DNA from: Candidatus Saccharimonadota bacterium
GTDB taxonomy: Bacteria > Patescibacteriota > Saccharimonadia > Saccharimonadales > Saccharimonadaceae
Direction: 5' to 3'
Assembly: GCA_027492255.1 (NCBI GenBank)
Contig: JAPUFB010000004.1
Span: 186,001 to 250,000, forward strand
Length of the DNA: 64,000 nt
Below the pieces are notes generated by a model. It worked only from the letters and a program-made list of their open reading frames with translations. It was not told where the DNA came from and made no database searches. A program made the position numbers and the translations under genes. Shown here in pieces: positions 34,595 through 43,695 of this stretch. The first letter of the stretch is position 1. Each line of letters starts with the position of its first letter.

Positions 34595-35338
34595 ATGAAC
34601 GAAAATATTATTACGATTAACCATTTCACTATGAAGTTTGGACGGACAACCGTTATCAACGACTTATCTTTCGAAGTTAAGCGCGGTGAAACATTCGGTC
34701 TTCTGGGTTCAAACGGTTCTGGGAAAACAACTATTATCCGCTCCCTTCTTGGTATGTATATTCCTACAGAGGGGAAACTCCTGATCGACAATAATCCTTT
34801 TAATGTTGCTGCTTCACTGAAGCTTGGTTACCTTCCTGAAGAACGTGGTTTATATAAAAAGGAAAAAGTTATTGATATCATGGTGTACTTCGGCCAACTA
34901 AAAGGACTGTCCGTCGAGAAATCACGCGAATGGTCACTCGCATTCTTAAAGCGCGTTGATCTAGCCGACAAGTCAACTATCCGTCTCGATAAACTGTCAG
35001 GAGGACAGCAGCAAAAGGTGCAACTAGGAATCACTATTATGGGTGATCCCGAACTACTGATTCTTGATGAACCCACTAAGGGTTTTGACCCAGTTAATCG
35101 ACGATTACTTATGGATATTATAGAAGAGCATCAAAAGAAAGGTGCGACAGTTGTGCTTGTTACTCATCAAATGGAAGAGGTTGAACGGCTCTGCGATCGT
35201 ATTATCCTACTTAAAAATGGTAAAGCAGCTGCATACGGTACGATTAAAGAGGTTCGAGAAAAGTATAAAGGTAAAAATCTCGATGATATTTTCGTAGAGA
35301 TCTATGGTGACAATCAAAAGGAGGTTTCTCGTGCATAA
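34595..35338 (+). CDS. NatA-like ABC-2 exporter ATPase
   Basis: 247 residues. Walker A GSNGSGKTTII, signature LSGGQQQKVQLG, Walker B LLILDEPTKGFDPVN, H-loop VTHQMEEVE. Close to the NatA/DUF4162 group that exports Na+ or drugs. The ATG at 34595 is the predicted transcript start; the open frame from 34580 is rejected for that reason. It overlaps the permease gene by 8 nt. Confidence 0.9.
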   Translation: MNENIITINHFTMKFGRTTVINDLSFEVKRGETFGLLGSNGSGKTTIIRSLLGMYIPTEGKLLIDNNPFNVAASLKLGYLPEERGLYKKEKVIDIMVYFGQLKGLSVEKSREWSLAFLKRVDLADKSTIRLDKLSGGQQQKVQLGITIMGDPELLILDEPTKGFDPVNRRLLMDIIEEHQKKGATVVLVTHQMEEVERLCDRIILLKNGKAAAYGTIKEVREKYKGKNLDDIFVEIYGDNQKEVSRA

Positions 35339-36536
35339 TCTCAATACAGTCTTTAGGTTTGAAGTTATTCGCGCACTCAAGAAAAAAACGTTTTGGATCA
35401 CAACGCTATCCTTCCCGCTTATTATTGCTGTTGTTTTCGGAATCGTCTTTTTATCGAACAAAACAACAGAAGATGCTGCAAAAAATATGTCAAAGCAGCA
35501 GTTTTCTATCATAGTTAATGATCAAACTGGACTCGTACAGGATACTATTCTTAGTCAGATGGGCATCAAAACAACAACTGATAAAAACGCCGCCATCGAT
35601 CAAGTGAAAACAGGAAAAATTGATGCATTCTTCTACTTCCCCGCTGATCTTAAGAATGGTATTGAGATTTACGGAAAAGATGTTGGTATTTTTAATAACG
35701 GACGCTATAGTGCTGTTGCCGAGGCCCTACTTCAACAAATGGTCACCACAAAGGTTGACCAAAATGTAAGAAGTATTGTAGGAAATCAGTTAACGATCAA
35801 CTCCCTCACCTATAAGGACGGTGCTGTCTCTGATCCGATGAGGCAATTAATTGCACCTGGTCTCTTCCTGGTATTGTTCTACTTCTTAATTGCAATGTTT
35901 GGAAACCAAGCCCTAACAAGCACAACAGAGGAAAAAGAAAATCGCGTGATTGAGATGCTCCTTACGACAGTGCAGGCTCGTACGCTAATTATTGGGAAAA
36001 TCCTTTCTCTTATCCTTCTGGCCTTCATTCAAGGTATTCTCTTTATTGCGCCTGTTATTATCGGTTATTTTTTCCTCCACAATCAGTTGCGTCTCCCAAC
36101 TATTGACCTGAGCTCAATCCCTCTTGATCCTGCACGAATTGGCGTTGCGGCAGTTATTTTTGCGGCCAGTTTTATCCTATTTATGGGCTTATTGGTTGCA
36201 ATTGGTGCTGCAACCCCAACCGCAAAAGAGGCGGGGCCATTCCTCGGTATTGTGATGATGCTGTTATTTGGACCGCTGTATGCAGCTAGCCTCTTTATAT
36301 CATCACCGGAGAGTCCTCTTGTTCAATTTCTTAGTTATTTCCCGCTCACAGCGCCTATTCCACTACTACTACGTAATGCCGCCGGCACTATCACGTGGCC
36401 GGAAGTATTTATCGGAACAGCCATACTGATTATTACTGCAGTCATTGTTATTCGTATTGCTGTTCGTATCTTTCAGTTTGGTGCACTCGAATATAGTCGA
36501 CGCCTCAGCTTCAAAGAAGTTCTTGTTCGTAAATAA
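35331..36536 (+). CDS. NatB-like ABC-2 permease
   Basis: 401 residues. First span at about 22-42, a large extracellular loop (about 45-175), then five spans with the ABC-2 signature STTEEKENRVIEMLLTTVQ. The GTG at 35331 lies 6 nt behind AAAGGAGG inside the end of the ATPase gene. That strong ribosome site decides the start, although the frame is open from 35304. Substrate unknown. Confidence 0.9.
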   Translation: MHNLNTVFRFEVIRALKKKTFWITTLSFPLIIAVVFGIVFLSNKTTEDAAKNMSKQQFSIIVNDQTGLVQDTILSQMGIKTTTDKNAAIDQVKTGKIDAFFYFPADLKNGIEIYGKDVGIFNNGRYSAVAEALLQQMVTTKVDQNVRSIVGNQLTINSLTYKDGAVSDPMRQLIAPGLFLVLFYFLIAMFGNQALTSTTEEKENRVIEMLLTTVQARTLIIGKILSLILLAFIQGILFIAPVIIGYFFLHNQLRLPTIDLSSIPLDPARIGVAAVIFAASFILFMGLLVAIGAATPTAKEAGPFLGIVMMLLFGPLYAASLFISSPESPLVQFLSYFPLTAPIPLLLRNAAGTITWPEVFIGTAILIITAVIVIRIAVRIFQFGALEYSRRLSFKEVLVRK

Positions 36537-36556
36537 ATACGTCTCATTATCCTAAT

Positions 36557-36587
36557 AAATACACTCCTGTTATAGAGGAGTGTATTT
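36557..36587. terminator. Bidirectional terminator between the NatB-like gene and greA
   Basis: AAATACACTCCT and AGGAGTGTATTT form a 12-bp stem around GTTATAG. A/T runs on both sides suit both converging transcripts. Confidence 0.85.
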
Positions 36588-36605
36588 TCAAAATCGAAAG
36601 AGCCT

Positions 36606-37061
36606 TTAGGAAACAGCTTCAACAGTATAGGTCGTTGCACCCTTTGGTGTTTCGATAGTTACTTTCTCGCCTACCTTCTTGCCCATCAGAGCAGCACCAA
36701 TTGGCGATTCGTTACTGATCTTTCCCTCGAGAGGATCTGCTTCAACCGGGCCTACAATACGGTACGTAACTTTCTTGCCGTTTTTAAGCTCAACAGTACT
36801 GCCTATACCGATAATGCCGTTTGATTTCTTTGGCTTGATAAGTTCAAAGTTCTGTAGAATATCCTCGATCTCAATAACACGAGATTCGACAATACCCTGT
36901 TCTTCGCGTGCAGCATCATATTCGGCATTCTCGCTAAGATCTCCGTAATCACGTGCAGCAGCAATCTTTTCGGCAACTTCCTGGCGACGAGCCTTCAACT
37001 CACCGAGCTCTTGTTCAAGTTCGGCTTTTCCTTCAGAGGTAATCTGATAATTCTTTTTCAT
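36606..37061 (-). CDS. greA: Transcription elongation factor GreA
   Basis: 151 residues. N-terminal coiled coil with the tip acidic residues in RDYGDLSENAEYDAAREEQ, and a C-terminal FKBP-like domain (GSTVELKNGKKVTYRIVGP). It rescues backtracked RNA polymerase by stimulating transcript cleavage. The ATG at 37061 has AAAGGAGAAG in front; the open frame to 37082 is not needed. Confidence 0.95.
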   Translation of the reverse strand: MKKNYQITSEGKAELEQELGELKARRQEVAEKIAAARDYGDLSENAEYDAAREEQGIVESRVIEIEDILQNFELIKPKKSNGIIGIGSTVELKNGKKVTYRIVGPVEADPLEGKISNESPIGAALMGKKVGEKVTIETPKGATTYTVEAVS

Positions 37062-37196
37062 ATTTCTTCTCCTTTTTGGCAAAATATAAGCGCGCCATTC
37101 AGCGCGTCTTTGGAGTCATCTCTTGGCAAATAACAACTATACCTCAGAGTCCCCCAAACCTTTGTGTCATTAGTCTACCAAGGGATGGATCGTTCG

Positions 37197-38444
37197 TCAA
37201 TGCTTCGTATCATGTAATTTTTTCAGCAGTTCATCGTGACTCAAAAGCTCTGTTTCACTTGAGGTACGAGCTTTGTATTCAACCACTTGATTCTCAAGAG
37301 TCTTTGGTGAAATAACCACACGATACGGAATCCCCATAAGATCTGCATCAGCAAATTTCTCACCTGGCCGTACGCTACGGTCATCCCATAACACATCTAT
37401 TCCTGAGTTTTGAAGCATTTCGTAGAGCTTCCGTGCTTCATCTTCAATATCTCCTATTGATACGAGATAAACTGTCGCTGGGGCTATAGCTTCAGGCCAA
37501 ATTAAGCCTTTATCATCTGAGCATTTTTCAATAACAACACCCATTACGCGCGTAATACCAACCCCATACGAAGCAAGATAGATCGGATGACGCTGACCAT
37601 CCTCGCCAGTAAAGTAAAAATCCATCTTCTCTGATTTGTCTGTACCAAATTTAAAGATATTACCGACCTCAGCTGTGGTAACTGGTTCTAGGCTATTCTT
37701 GTCGACATGAAGCTCTTCTGAAGCTTCGTCAAGGACTTCACCGTTAACCGCTATTGAATGGTCTTGGTTCATGTATAAAACGTCTTCGCCGGCTTCACAG
37801 ATCGTTTGAAACTCATGGCTAAATTTCGTAAATGCTCCACCACTCGCAAATGTAACAAATGTGCTATCACCAAGTCCTAGCCGTTCATAAATACAATTAT
37901 AGGCAGCGATAACTGTGTCGTAATACTGGTCCATATCCTCCTGTGAGCTATGCATCGAATACATATCTTTCATAACAAACTCACGACCACGCATAATACC
38001 GCTCTTTGCTCTTACTTCATTGCGTAATTTTGTTTGAAACTGGTATACGGAAATTGGCAGATCCTTGTAACTCTGAATATATTGGCGCATCATCTCGATA
38101 ATCGCTTCTTCATGAGACCATCCAAACCCAACCTCCGTCCCATCTTGAAGCCGGGATTTGAACCAGATATCGACTGCGTCACTATCCCATCGACCTGTTA
38201 CCTCCCAGGTCTCCTTGCGCTGAAGACTGGTCATTACCAGCTCTTGTCCGTTAACAGCGTTCATCTCCTCGCGAACGATCTGCTTAATATTCTCAAGCAC
38301 ACGGAGCCCAAGGGGTGTATAAGCATATACTCCAGCCATTACCTTGTAGACGTATCCTGCCTGAATAAGCAACTTAGCGTTTCGCGCCGACTCATCAGCC
38401 GGTGCTTCTCGGAGTGTTTTCACGAACAGTTGAGAGCGTTTCAT
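37197..38444 (-). CDS. proS: Proline--tRNA ligase, short form without editing domain
   Basis: 415 residues against about 570 for the usual bacterial enzyme. Class II motif 2 (FQTKLRNEVRAKSGIMRGREF) runs almost directly into motif 3 (ASYGVGITRVMGVVIEK). The INS editing domain that clears Ala-tRNA-Pro is missing. The C-terminal anticodon domain is present. It lies 5 nt after the CPBP protease gene. Confidence 0.93.
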   Translation of the reverse strand: MKRSQLFVKTLREAPADESARNAKLLIQAGYVYKVMAGVYAYTPLGLRVLENIKQIVREEMNAVNGQELVMTSLQRKETWEVTGRWDSDAVDIWFKSRLQDGTEVGFGWSHEEAIIEMMRQYIQSYKDLPISVYQFQTKLRNEVRAKSGIMRGREFVMKDMYSMHSSQEDMDQYYDTVIAAYNCIYERLGLGDSTFVTFASGGAFTKFSHEFQTICEAGEDVLYMNQDHSIAVNGEVLDEASEELHVDKNSLEPVTTAEVGNIFKFGTDKSEKMDFYFTGEDGQRHPIYLASYGVGITRVMGVVIEKCSDDKGLIWPEAIAPATVYLVSIGDIEDEARKLYEMLQNSGIDVLWDDRSVRPGEKFADADLMGIPYRVVISPKTLENQVVEYKARTSSETELLSHDELLKKLHDTKH

Positions 38445-38449
38445 ACCAG

Positions 38450-39211
38450 TTATTGTATCAGATTAATCCCGATGAGGGGTGCGATAAATAGAAAGAAATA
38501 CGCAACAGAATTTTTGAGTGAATGTAAAAATATTCCCGGCCACAAACTGACATAACGTTCTCGTAAATAACACAGAAATAGACTAAGTATAAACACATCG
38601 ATACCAACATTCACCTGTAAATGCACGAACGCAAAGATAAAGCTTGTAATTAGCATGCTTGTAATAAAGTGAAAATGGGTACGAAGTCGATCATATAGAA
38701 AGCCTCGAAAGATTGCTTCTTCTGCAATCGGCGCAATAATACATAATGCAATAAATGCTGCTACATACTCAAAGATAGTTTTGAGATTTTCGAATCCCAC
38801 TTCTTGCTTCTGCGTCAAATCAATCCCTGTAAGCGGGAGGAATGTCAACGTTAACATAACGAGCATCGATAAGATGTAGCCTATAAACCAAAAAGCCGCA
38901 GCTAGCGCAATCGCACGACCAGTTGGTCTCTTTGTTAACCCTAGTCTCGCCAGAATATGTCTTCCCCGTACATTCATAAATAAATAGGGTATCACCACAA
39001 TCAGGCAACCAATCACATATATAAGTGCCATAAAAATAAGCTGTCCGAGAGGCGACTCAAGGAAGCCTGCTGCATGATCGCCGCTTACTTGCAACACAAA
39101 GTAGACGATTGCAAATCCGATCAATGAGCCTGCTATACCAAGCAACACCACTACTACCCAGCTTGATACACCAAGTCCATAGAGTATTTTTTGAATAACT
39201 TTATTATTCAT
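38450..39211 (-). CDS. CPBP-family intramembrane glutamic protease
   Basis: 253 residues, about eight spans. The ABI/CAAX protease motifs are present: EEAIFRGFLYDRLR (motif 1), FAFVH (motif 2) and the later GIFLHSLKN (motif 3). Family members cut CAAX-type proteins or bacteriocin/envelope substrates. It lies 1 nt after the rseP stop, in the uppS-rseP-CPBP-proS run. Confidence 0.88.
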   Translation of the reverse strand: MNNKVIQKILYGLGVSSWVVVVLLGIAGSLIGFAIVYFVLQVSGDHAAGFLESPLGQLIFMALIYVIGCLIVVIPYLFMNVRGRHILARLGLTKRPTGRAIALAAAFWFIGYILSMLVMLTLTFLPLTGIDLTQKQEVGFENLKTIFEYVAAFIALCIIAPIAEEAIFRGFLYDRLRTHFHFITSMLITSFIFAFVHLQVNVGIDVFILSLFLCYLRERYVSLWPGIFLHSLKNSVAYFFLFIAPLIGINLIQ

Positions 39212-39212
39212 C

Positions 39213-40391
39213 TTATTTCAGAAATTTCCCTATATCGAGAACTGTCACTACAACAACGAGCCCCATAAGAACCATGAATCCTGTACCATGAATTGACTCC
39301 TCTTTCTCTTTTGATAGAGGTTTTCGAAGCACTACTCTATAAAGCATAGTCACAAACCATCGACCGCCGTCGAGTGCCGGTATAGGCAGCAGGTTCATGA
39401 TAGCGAGCGACAATGAGATGATTCCTGTTACCAGTAGTAAACTGGCGATCCCCTGTTGACGAGCATTTGGAAACAACATCCCAAGTACGGCAATAGGACC
39501 AGCCACTCCATTTCCAGCATCATTCAGCTTTGTATTTGCTTCAGCTCGTACCGAAGCATCCCCGCTAAATTTCTGCACTATACCCGTAAAGAGATTACCG
39601 ACAAGCGCTCCGAGCCCTTTAAATGTTTCGGCGCTCAACTGAGCCGTTAAGACGAAACCTGAAACAGGTGCTGACCATGTCGAACGATATATCGTCTGCT
39701 TTTGGTTAAATCTTACACCAAGATACCCCGATTGCACCGCTGTAACATCGTCATTAAGATGAACTGTGATCTGTTTCTCGAGACTATTACGGCTATATAC
39801 GAGTACCATATCTTGTCCAGCTAAGCTCTTTGTTATTTGACCAGCAACAGATATATCGGCAAGATCAGTCTTACCCTGTAGGCTTTTAATAACATCTCCT
39901 GCTTCAAGACCGGCTTTTGCGGCCGGAGATCCATCCGTTACCTTCTCGATAACAAGTGGATGAGATTCGATCGTCGTATCACCTTTGATATAAAACTGGT
40001 TTGCAATCAGCTTCGGCATCCCAACCCACATTAATATCATGAAGATTATTGCCGCCATACCCCAGTTGACCACTACTCCAGCTAGGAGAATCTTCGTTTT
40101 TATCCAGAGGCTGGTTGCACCATAATCACCACTTTTATCTGCTGCATCGTGCTCACCTTGAAGCTTCACAAAACCACCAAGAGGTAGCCAGTTTAGCGTA
40201 AATAACACCCCGTTTTTAAGCTTCTTCGCCCAAGCCCTTGGCGGAAAACCGACACCGAATTCCTCAACAATAACCCCGTTACGACGGGCGGCAATTGCGT
40301 GGCCAAGTTCATGAATAACAACGAGAAACACGAGTATAAACAAACCTATTGCAACCGATAAGACAAAGTTAAGTCCCCCTAAGATATCCAT
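39213..40391 (-). CDS. rseP: Site-2 intramembrane zinc protease RseP
   Basis: 392 residues. Zinc motif HELGHAIAARRNGV in the first span, one PDZ domain (about 150-235), and the third-span motif NLLPIPALDGGRW. It cleaves membrane-bound anti-sigma factors or leftover signal peptides. It adjoins uppS directly, the widespread uppS-rseP-proS arrangement, here with a CPBP gene inserted and without cdsA/dxr. Confidence 0.94.
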   Translation of the reverse strand: MDILGGLNFVLSVAIGLFILVFLVVIHELGHAIAARRNGVIVEEFGVGFPPRAWAKKLKNGVLFTLNWLPLGGFVKLQGEHDAADKSGDYGATSLWIKTKILLAGVVVNWGMAAIIFMILMWVGMPKLIANQFYIKGDTTIESHPLVIEKVTDGSPAAKAGLEAGDVIKSLQGKTDLADISVAGQITKSLAGQDMVLVYSRNSLEKQITVHLNDDVTAVQSGYLGVRFNQKQTIYRSTWSAPVSGFVLTAQLSAETFKGLGALVGNLFTGIVQKFSGDASVRAEANTKLNDAGNGVAGPIAVLGMLFPNARQQGIASLLLVTGIISLSLAIMNLLPIPALDGGRWFVTMLYRVVLRKPLSKEKEESIHGTGFMVLMGLVVVVTVLDIGKFLK

Positions 40392-41084
40392 CTAGCCTCC
40401 AAATCTCCGCGACCTTTTAGTGTATTCTTCTATGATAGCAGTTATGTCTTCTTTTCTCATATCCGGCCATAACTTCTCCAAGAAAATAAACTCACTATAA
40501 GCACTACGCCACAACATGAAGTTGCTTAGTCGTTGTTCCCCGCTTGTTCGTACAATGACATCACACGGTGGAATATTAGGATGATCAAGGTATTTTTCAA
40601 AAACTTTTGCCGTGACTTTTTCAGCATCTATGCCCGCTTCCGCTATTCGTTGCGCAGCACGAACGATCTCCTGCTGTCCTCCGTAATTAAAACACATAGC
40701 AAGCGTTGCTCGTTTACCGTTATGCGATACCTTTTCCGCCTCGTCAATCATGGCGCTAATATCTTCTGGTAGTTGCTCCCGTCCACCAAGCACAACGACT
40801 TTATAATCCTTTTTTATAAGCTCTTTGATATCAGTCTTAAACAGCATCCGAATCAGCTTCATAATACCGCGTACTTCTTCTTCTGCACGTGCCCAATTCT
40901 CGGTAGACCATGTATAAAAGGATATGTATTGTACTCCCATGTCTGCGGTTGCATCAATAACCTCCTTCAGTGTGTTATACCCAGCTAGATGACCCTCGTA
41001 TGTCGGTAGACCGTGTTTCTTTGCCCAACGGCGATTACCGTCAAGTATGTACCCGATATGTATCGGAATCCTATTATCCATCAT
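40392..41084 (-). CDS. uppS: Isoprenyl (undecaprenyl) diphosphate synthase
   Basis: 230 residues. It extends farnesyl diphosphate with isopentenyl units to form the C55 lipid carrier for wall synthesis. Signature DGNRRWAKKHGLP with the catalytic Asp, then FYTWSTENWARAEEEV and RTSGEQRLSNFMLWRSAYSE. The start is one of two consecutive ATGs (41084, 41081) behind GAGGAGG inside the end of the upstream gene. Confidence 0.94.
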   Translation of the reverse strand: MMDNRIPIHIGYILDGNRRWAKKHGLPTYEGHLAGYNTLKEVIDATADMGVQYISFYTWSTENWARAEEEVRGIMKLIRMLFKTDIKELIKKDYKVVVLGGREQLPEDISAMIDEAEKVSHNGKRATLAMCFNYGGQQEIVRAAQRIAEAGIDAEKVTAKVFEKYLDHPNIPPCDVIVRTSGEQRLSNFMLWRSAYSEFIFLEKLWPDMRKEDITAIIEEYTKRSRRFGG

Positions 41085-41511
41085 GCCTCCTCGTATACTC
41101 ATCTATGTCCTTAATGTCCCTCAAGTCTTTACCGCGTCCCTTCTGTAGTTTCCTTTCACGAAGGTACTGTAATGTAATATATCGTACACCGTCTATCACG
41201 ACTGTTTTTTCGAAAATATCATCAAAATCCGGATGCCCGGAACCATCTTCCGACCAGTCATCCCATAGCTCATACTCATTATTCCTTAAGTAGCGTGAAC
41301 CGCTCTGCTTAACCCCCTGCTCCCAACGATCGTCTGCTGCTAATCTATCGAATTCATCTCTGGTGAGCAATAAATCGACATCATCCGCCAGCCTTATTCC
41401 TAGCGTATCGAGGATACCGCTGCCTATAACAATAGTCTTATCAAGCGATGCACCGGATTTTTTTATGCGGTCGACAAAATTGCTGTGTTTATTCTTGATA
41501 TAATCTGTCAT
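41074..41511 (-). CDS. Nucleotidyltransferase-like protein
   Basis: 145 residues. VIGSGILDTLGIRLADDVDL fits the GS...DxD core of the nucleotidyltransferase fold, and the C-terminal GKDLRDIKDIDEYTRRH resembles the end of aminoglycoside/MNT-like families. The two Asp residues of DVD/DDV are kept. Substrate unknown; it could modify RNA, a protein or a small molecule. It overlaps uppS by 11 nt. Confidence 0.68.
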   Translation of the reverse strand: MTDYIKNKHSNFVDRIKKSGASLDKTIVIGSGILDTLGIRLADDVDLLLTRDEFDRLAADDRWEQGVKQSGSRYLRNNEYELWDDWSEDGSGHPDFDDIFEKTVVIDGVRYITLQYLRERKLQKGRGKDLRDIKDIDEYTRRHDG

Positions 41512-41526
41512 ACAGCGTATTTCAGA

Positions 41527-42081
41527 CTAGACTGTCATAATTTCTTTTTCTTTAGCCTTGAAGATCTCATCGATTTTTACTTGATAGTCCTTCATGTCAT
41601 CATCGACACCCTTTTCAATCAATTTCATATCTTCTTCGCTCAGTTCTTTCGCGTCTTTCATGCGTTTGGCTTCTTTTAGTGCATCCTGACGCACATTGCG
41701 CAGTGCGATGCGGCAATCTTCAACCTTCTCACCTAATTGCTTTACGAGCTCACGACGGCGCTCCTCGGTGAGTGCTGGGATATTAACGCGAACAACTCTT
41801 CCATCATCTGATGGATTAAAGCTAAGCGCTTGGTTATTACGGATTGCTGTCGCGACCGCTTGAACATTACTTGGGTCAAATGGCGTCACGGCGAGTTGCT
41901 GTGGTTCAGGCACTGTGACATTAGCAACTTGGTTGAGTGGCATTTTCGCACCATACGCTTCAATAACAACGCCGTCGAGCATGTCAGGATGAGCTCGGCC
42001 AGTTCGAATTCTGCGTAAATCAGCCTCAAAGTGCTCAATCGCCAGATTCATCTTCTCTTCATAGGGTTTAGTATCAAACAT
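41527..42081 (-). CDS. frr: Ribosome recycling factor
   Basis: 184 residues, standard length. RTGRAHPDMLDGVVIEAYG and DDGRVVRVNIPALTEERRRELVKQL are diagnostic. It splits post-termination ribosomes with EF-G. ATG at 42081 behind AAGGAGAAAAC. TATAAT directly follows the tsf terminator, giving frr its own promoter. Confidence 0.96.
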   Translation of the reverse strand: MFDTKPYEEKMNLAIEHFEADLRRIRTGRAHPDMLDGVVIEAYGAKMPLNQVANVTVPEPQQLAVTPFDPSNVQAVATAIRNNQALSFNPSDDGRVVRVNIPALTEERRRELVKQLGEKVEDCRIALRNVRQDALKEAKRMKDAKELSEEDMKLIEKGVDDDMKDYQVKIDEIFKAKEKEIMTV

Positions 42082-42113
42082 AGTTTTCTCCTTCTTGGTA
42101 AGATCATTATAAC

Positions 42114-42142
42114 AAAATAACCCCTTCATGAGGGGTTATTTT
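42114..42142 (-). terminator. tsf terminator
   Basis: AAAATAACCCCT-TCATG-AGGGGTTATTTT, 12 bp, ending in T on both strands. It separates the rpsB-tsf unit from frr. Confidence 0.85.
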
Positions 42143-42158
42143 TACAAAGACAGTAAAA

Positions 42159-42755
42159 CTATTCGCTGACACCGAGTTCGATGCGCTGCATCTGTCGGAC
42201 AACGATATTTTCACCAAGTCGTGAGATGTGTTGTTTCACATACTCATCAACCGTGATGTCTGGATTCTTTATAAATGGCTGTTCGAGCAAAGTCTTTTCT
42301 GCAAAATACTTCTTGATTTGCCCTTCTACCATCTTTTCAGCGATATCAGCTGGCTTACCGGAAGCTTTAGCCTCTTCGACGAGTTCAGCTTTTTTCTTCT
42401 CGCGAACTTCAGCTGGAATATCTTCAACTGAGATATACAGTGGAGCAGTTGCGGAAACATGCATGGCGATATCATGTGTTAATGTCTTAAAGTCATCAGT
42501 TCGAGCAACGAAATCTGTTTCACAGTTTACTTCGACCATCGCGCCAATTCGACTCGAGTGCACATAAGCATCGACCAGTCCCTGACGAGCTTCACGTTCA
42601 CCGCGCTTCTCAGCTTTGGTCATACCTTTTTTTCGCATCGCTTCAAGTGCCTTGTCGAAATCACCGTTTGCTTCAACGAGCGCTGCTTTGGCATCAGTTA
42701 AACCAACACCAGTCAGGTCTTTGAGCTTTTTAATTTCATCGATAGTTATAGCCAT
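42159..42755 (-). CDS. tsf: Elongation factor Ts, short form
   Basis: 198 residues, like the Thermus/chloroplast short form rather than the 280-residue E. coli type. An N-terminal UBA-like domain (LKDLTGVGLTDAKAALVEAN) is followed by one core domain with ARTDDFKTL. It recycles EF-Tu-GDP. The ATG at 42755 has AAAGGAAAA upstream. Follows rpsB as in most bacteria. Confidence 0.95.
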   Translation of the reverse strand: MAITIDEIKKLKDLTGVGLTDAKAALVEANGDFDKALEAMRKKGMTKAEKRGEREARQGLVDAYVHSSRIGAMVEVNCETDFVARTDDFKTLTHDIAMHVSATAPLYISVEDIPAEVREKKKAELVEEAKASGKPADIAEKMVEGQIKKYFAEKTLLEQPFIKNPDITVDEYVKQHISRLGENIVVRQMQRIELGVSE

Positions 42756-42780
42756 CTGGGTTTTCCTTTCGTGCCTATCT

Positions 42781-43491
42781 TTACTTTTCAGTCTTACTTG
42801 CGCTGACTTGTTTACCTTCTTCGATTGCTTCGACAACATAGTCAAGAATCAGCTTAAGGCCTTTAATCGCATCGTCGTTAGCAGGAATAACATAGTCAAC
42901 GAGGCTTGGATCAGCATTTGTGTCAACAATCGCAACAACTGGTACACCAAGTGTATGAGCTTCACGAACAGCGTTGATATTCTCGATAATATCCGTCACA
43001 AAAACGATACCAGGCTTACCGTTAAGGTCTTTGATGCCGCCATATTTCTTGTTGAGGTCATCAATTTGCTCTTGGAAACGCTGTACTTCAAGTTTGCTAT
43101 AACGATTTGCGAGCTCACCTGAATCCATGCGGCGCTCAAGGCTCTTGAGCTCCTTGATACGTCCAGACACAGTAGCTACGTTCGTCAACATGCCACCCAT
43201 CCAGCGTTCAGTCACAAATGGCTGGCCAGCTTTTTCGGCAACTTCACGAACAATATCTTGTGCTTGGCGCTTTGTGCCAACCAATAGAACCTGCTTGCCC
43301 TTAGCAACCGTATCGGTGATAAAAGGCAGTGCCTTCTCGAGCCCTTCAACGGTTTTTGTCAGGTCAATGATGTGGCTGTCCTGACGTTTGCTATGAATAT
43401 ACTGGGCCATTTTTGGGTGCCAGCGGCTCGTTTTGTGTCCAAAGTGAACACCAGCTTCGAGCAGAGCTTTAATATCGACGGTTACCGCCAT
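42781..43491 (-). CDS. rpsB: 30S ribosomal protein uS2
   Basis: 236 residues. LLEAGVHFGHKTSRWHPKM and RWMGGMLTNVATV are family signatures. ATG at 43491 with AAGGAG 7 nt upstream. It is first in an rpsB-tsf transcript with a strong TAGACA/TATAAT promoter and an 80-nt leader that folds into a hairpin. Confidence 0.96.
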   Translation of the reverse strand: MAVTVDIKALLEAGVHFGHKTSRWHPKMAQYIHSKRQDSHIIDLTKTVEGLEKALPFITDTVAKGKQVLLVGTKRQAQDIVREVAEKAGQPFVTERWMGGMLTNVATVSGRIKELKSLERRMDSGELANRYSKLEVQRFQEQIDDLNKKYGGIKDLNGKPGIVFVTDIIENINAVREAHTLGVPVVAIVDTNADPSLVDYVIPANDDAIKGLKLILDYVVEAIEEGKQVSASKTEK

Positions 43492-43514
43492 GTTGTTACT
43501 CCTTCTTCCTCGCT

Positions 43515-43546
43515 CGTCTCGCCTGTAATCAGGAGTAAATGAGACG
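43515..43546 (-). promoter_or_regulatory. Hairpin in the rpsB 5' leader
   Basis: CGTCTC (43515-43520) pairs with GAGACG (43541-43546), with an inner CCTG/CAGG (43522-43525, 43530-43533). rpsB leaders in other bacteria bind S2 for feedback control; the same role here is inference. Confidence 0.5.
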
Positions 43547-43577
43547 AACTGTTTCATTAAAAAATATTACAGAGGTA

Positions 43578-43606
43578 ATTATAGCAAAATATATGATTAT
43601 TGTCTA
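43578..43606 (-). promoter_or_regulatory. rpsB promoter
   Basis: TAGACA (plus 43601-43606), 17 nt, TATAAT (43578-43583) with extended TGC. +1 near 43571. Confidence 0.75.
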
Positions 43607-43636
43607 GTAGTAAACCAGCAATACGGCAACGTCTCC

Positions 43637-43665
43637 TTGTAGTTCATAATGCCTATGCCTATAAT
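43637..43665 (+). promoter_or_regulatory. Promoter of the OmpA-like gene
   Basis: TTGTAG (43637-43642), 17 nt, TATAAT (43660-43665). +1 near 43672; the 24-nt leader holds AAGGGAG ahead of the ATG at 43696. Confidence 0.65.
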
Positions 43666-43695
43666 CAGGAGTAACTAAATCTTTAAGGGAGAATT

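Noticed and set aside
37090-37107. GC-rich hairpin after proS
   Set aside because: Only five pairs (one G-U) and a broken U-tract; too weak to call a terminator.
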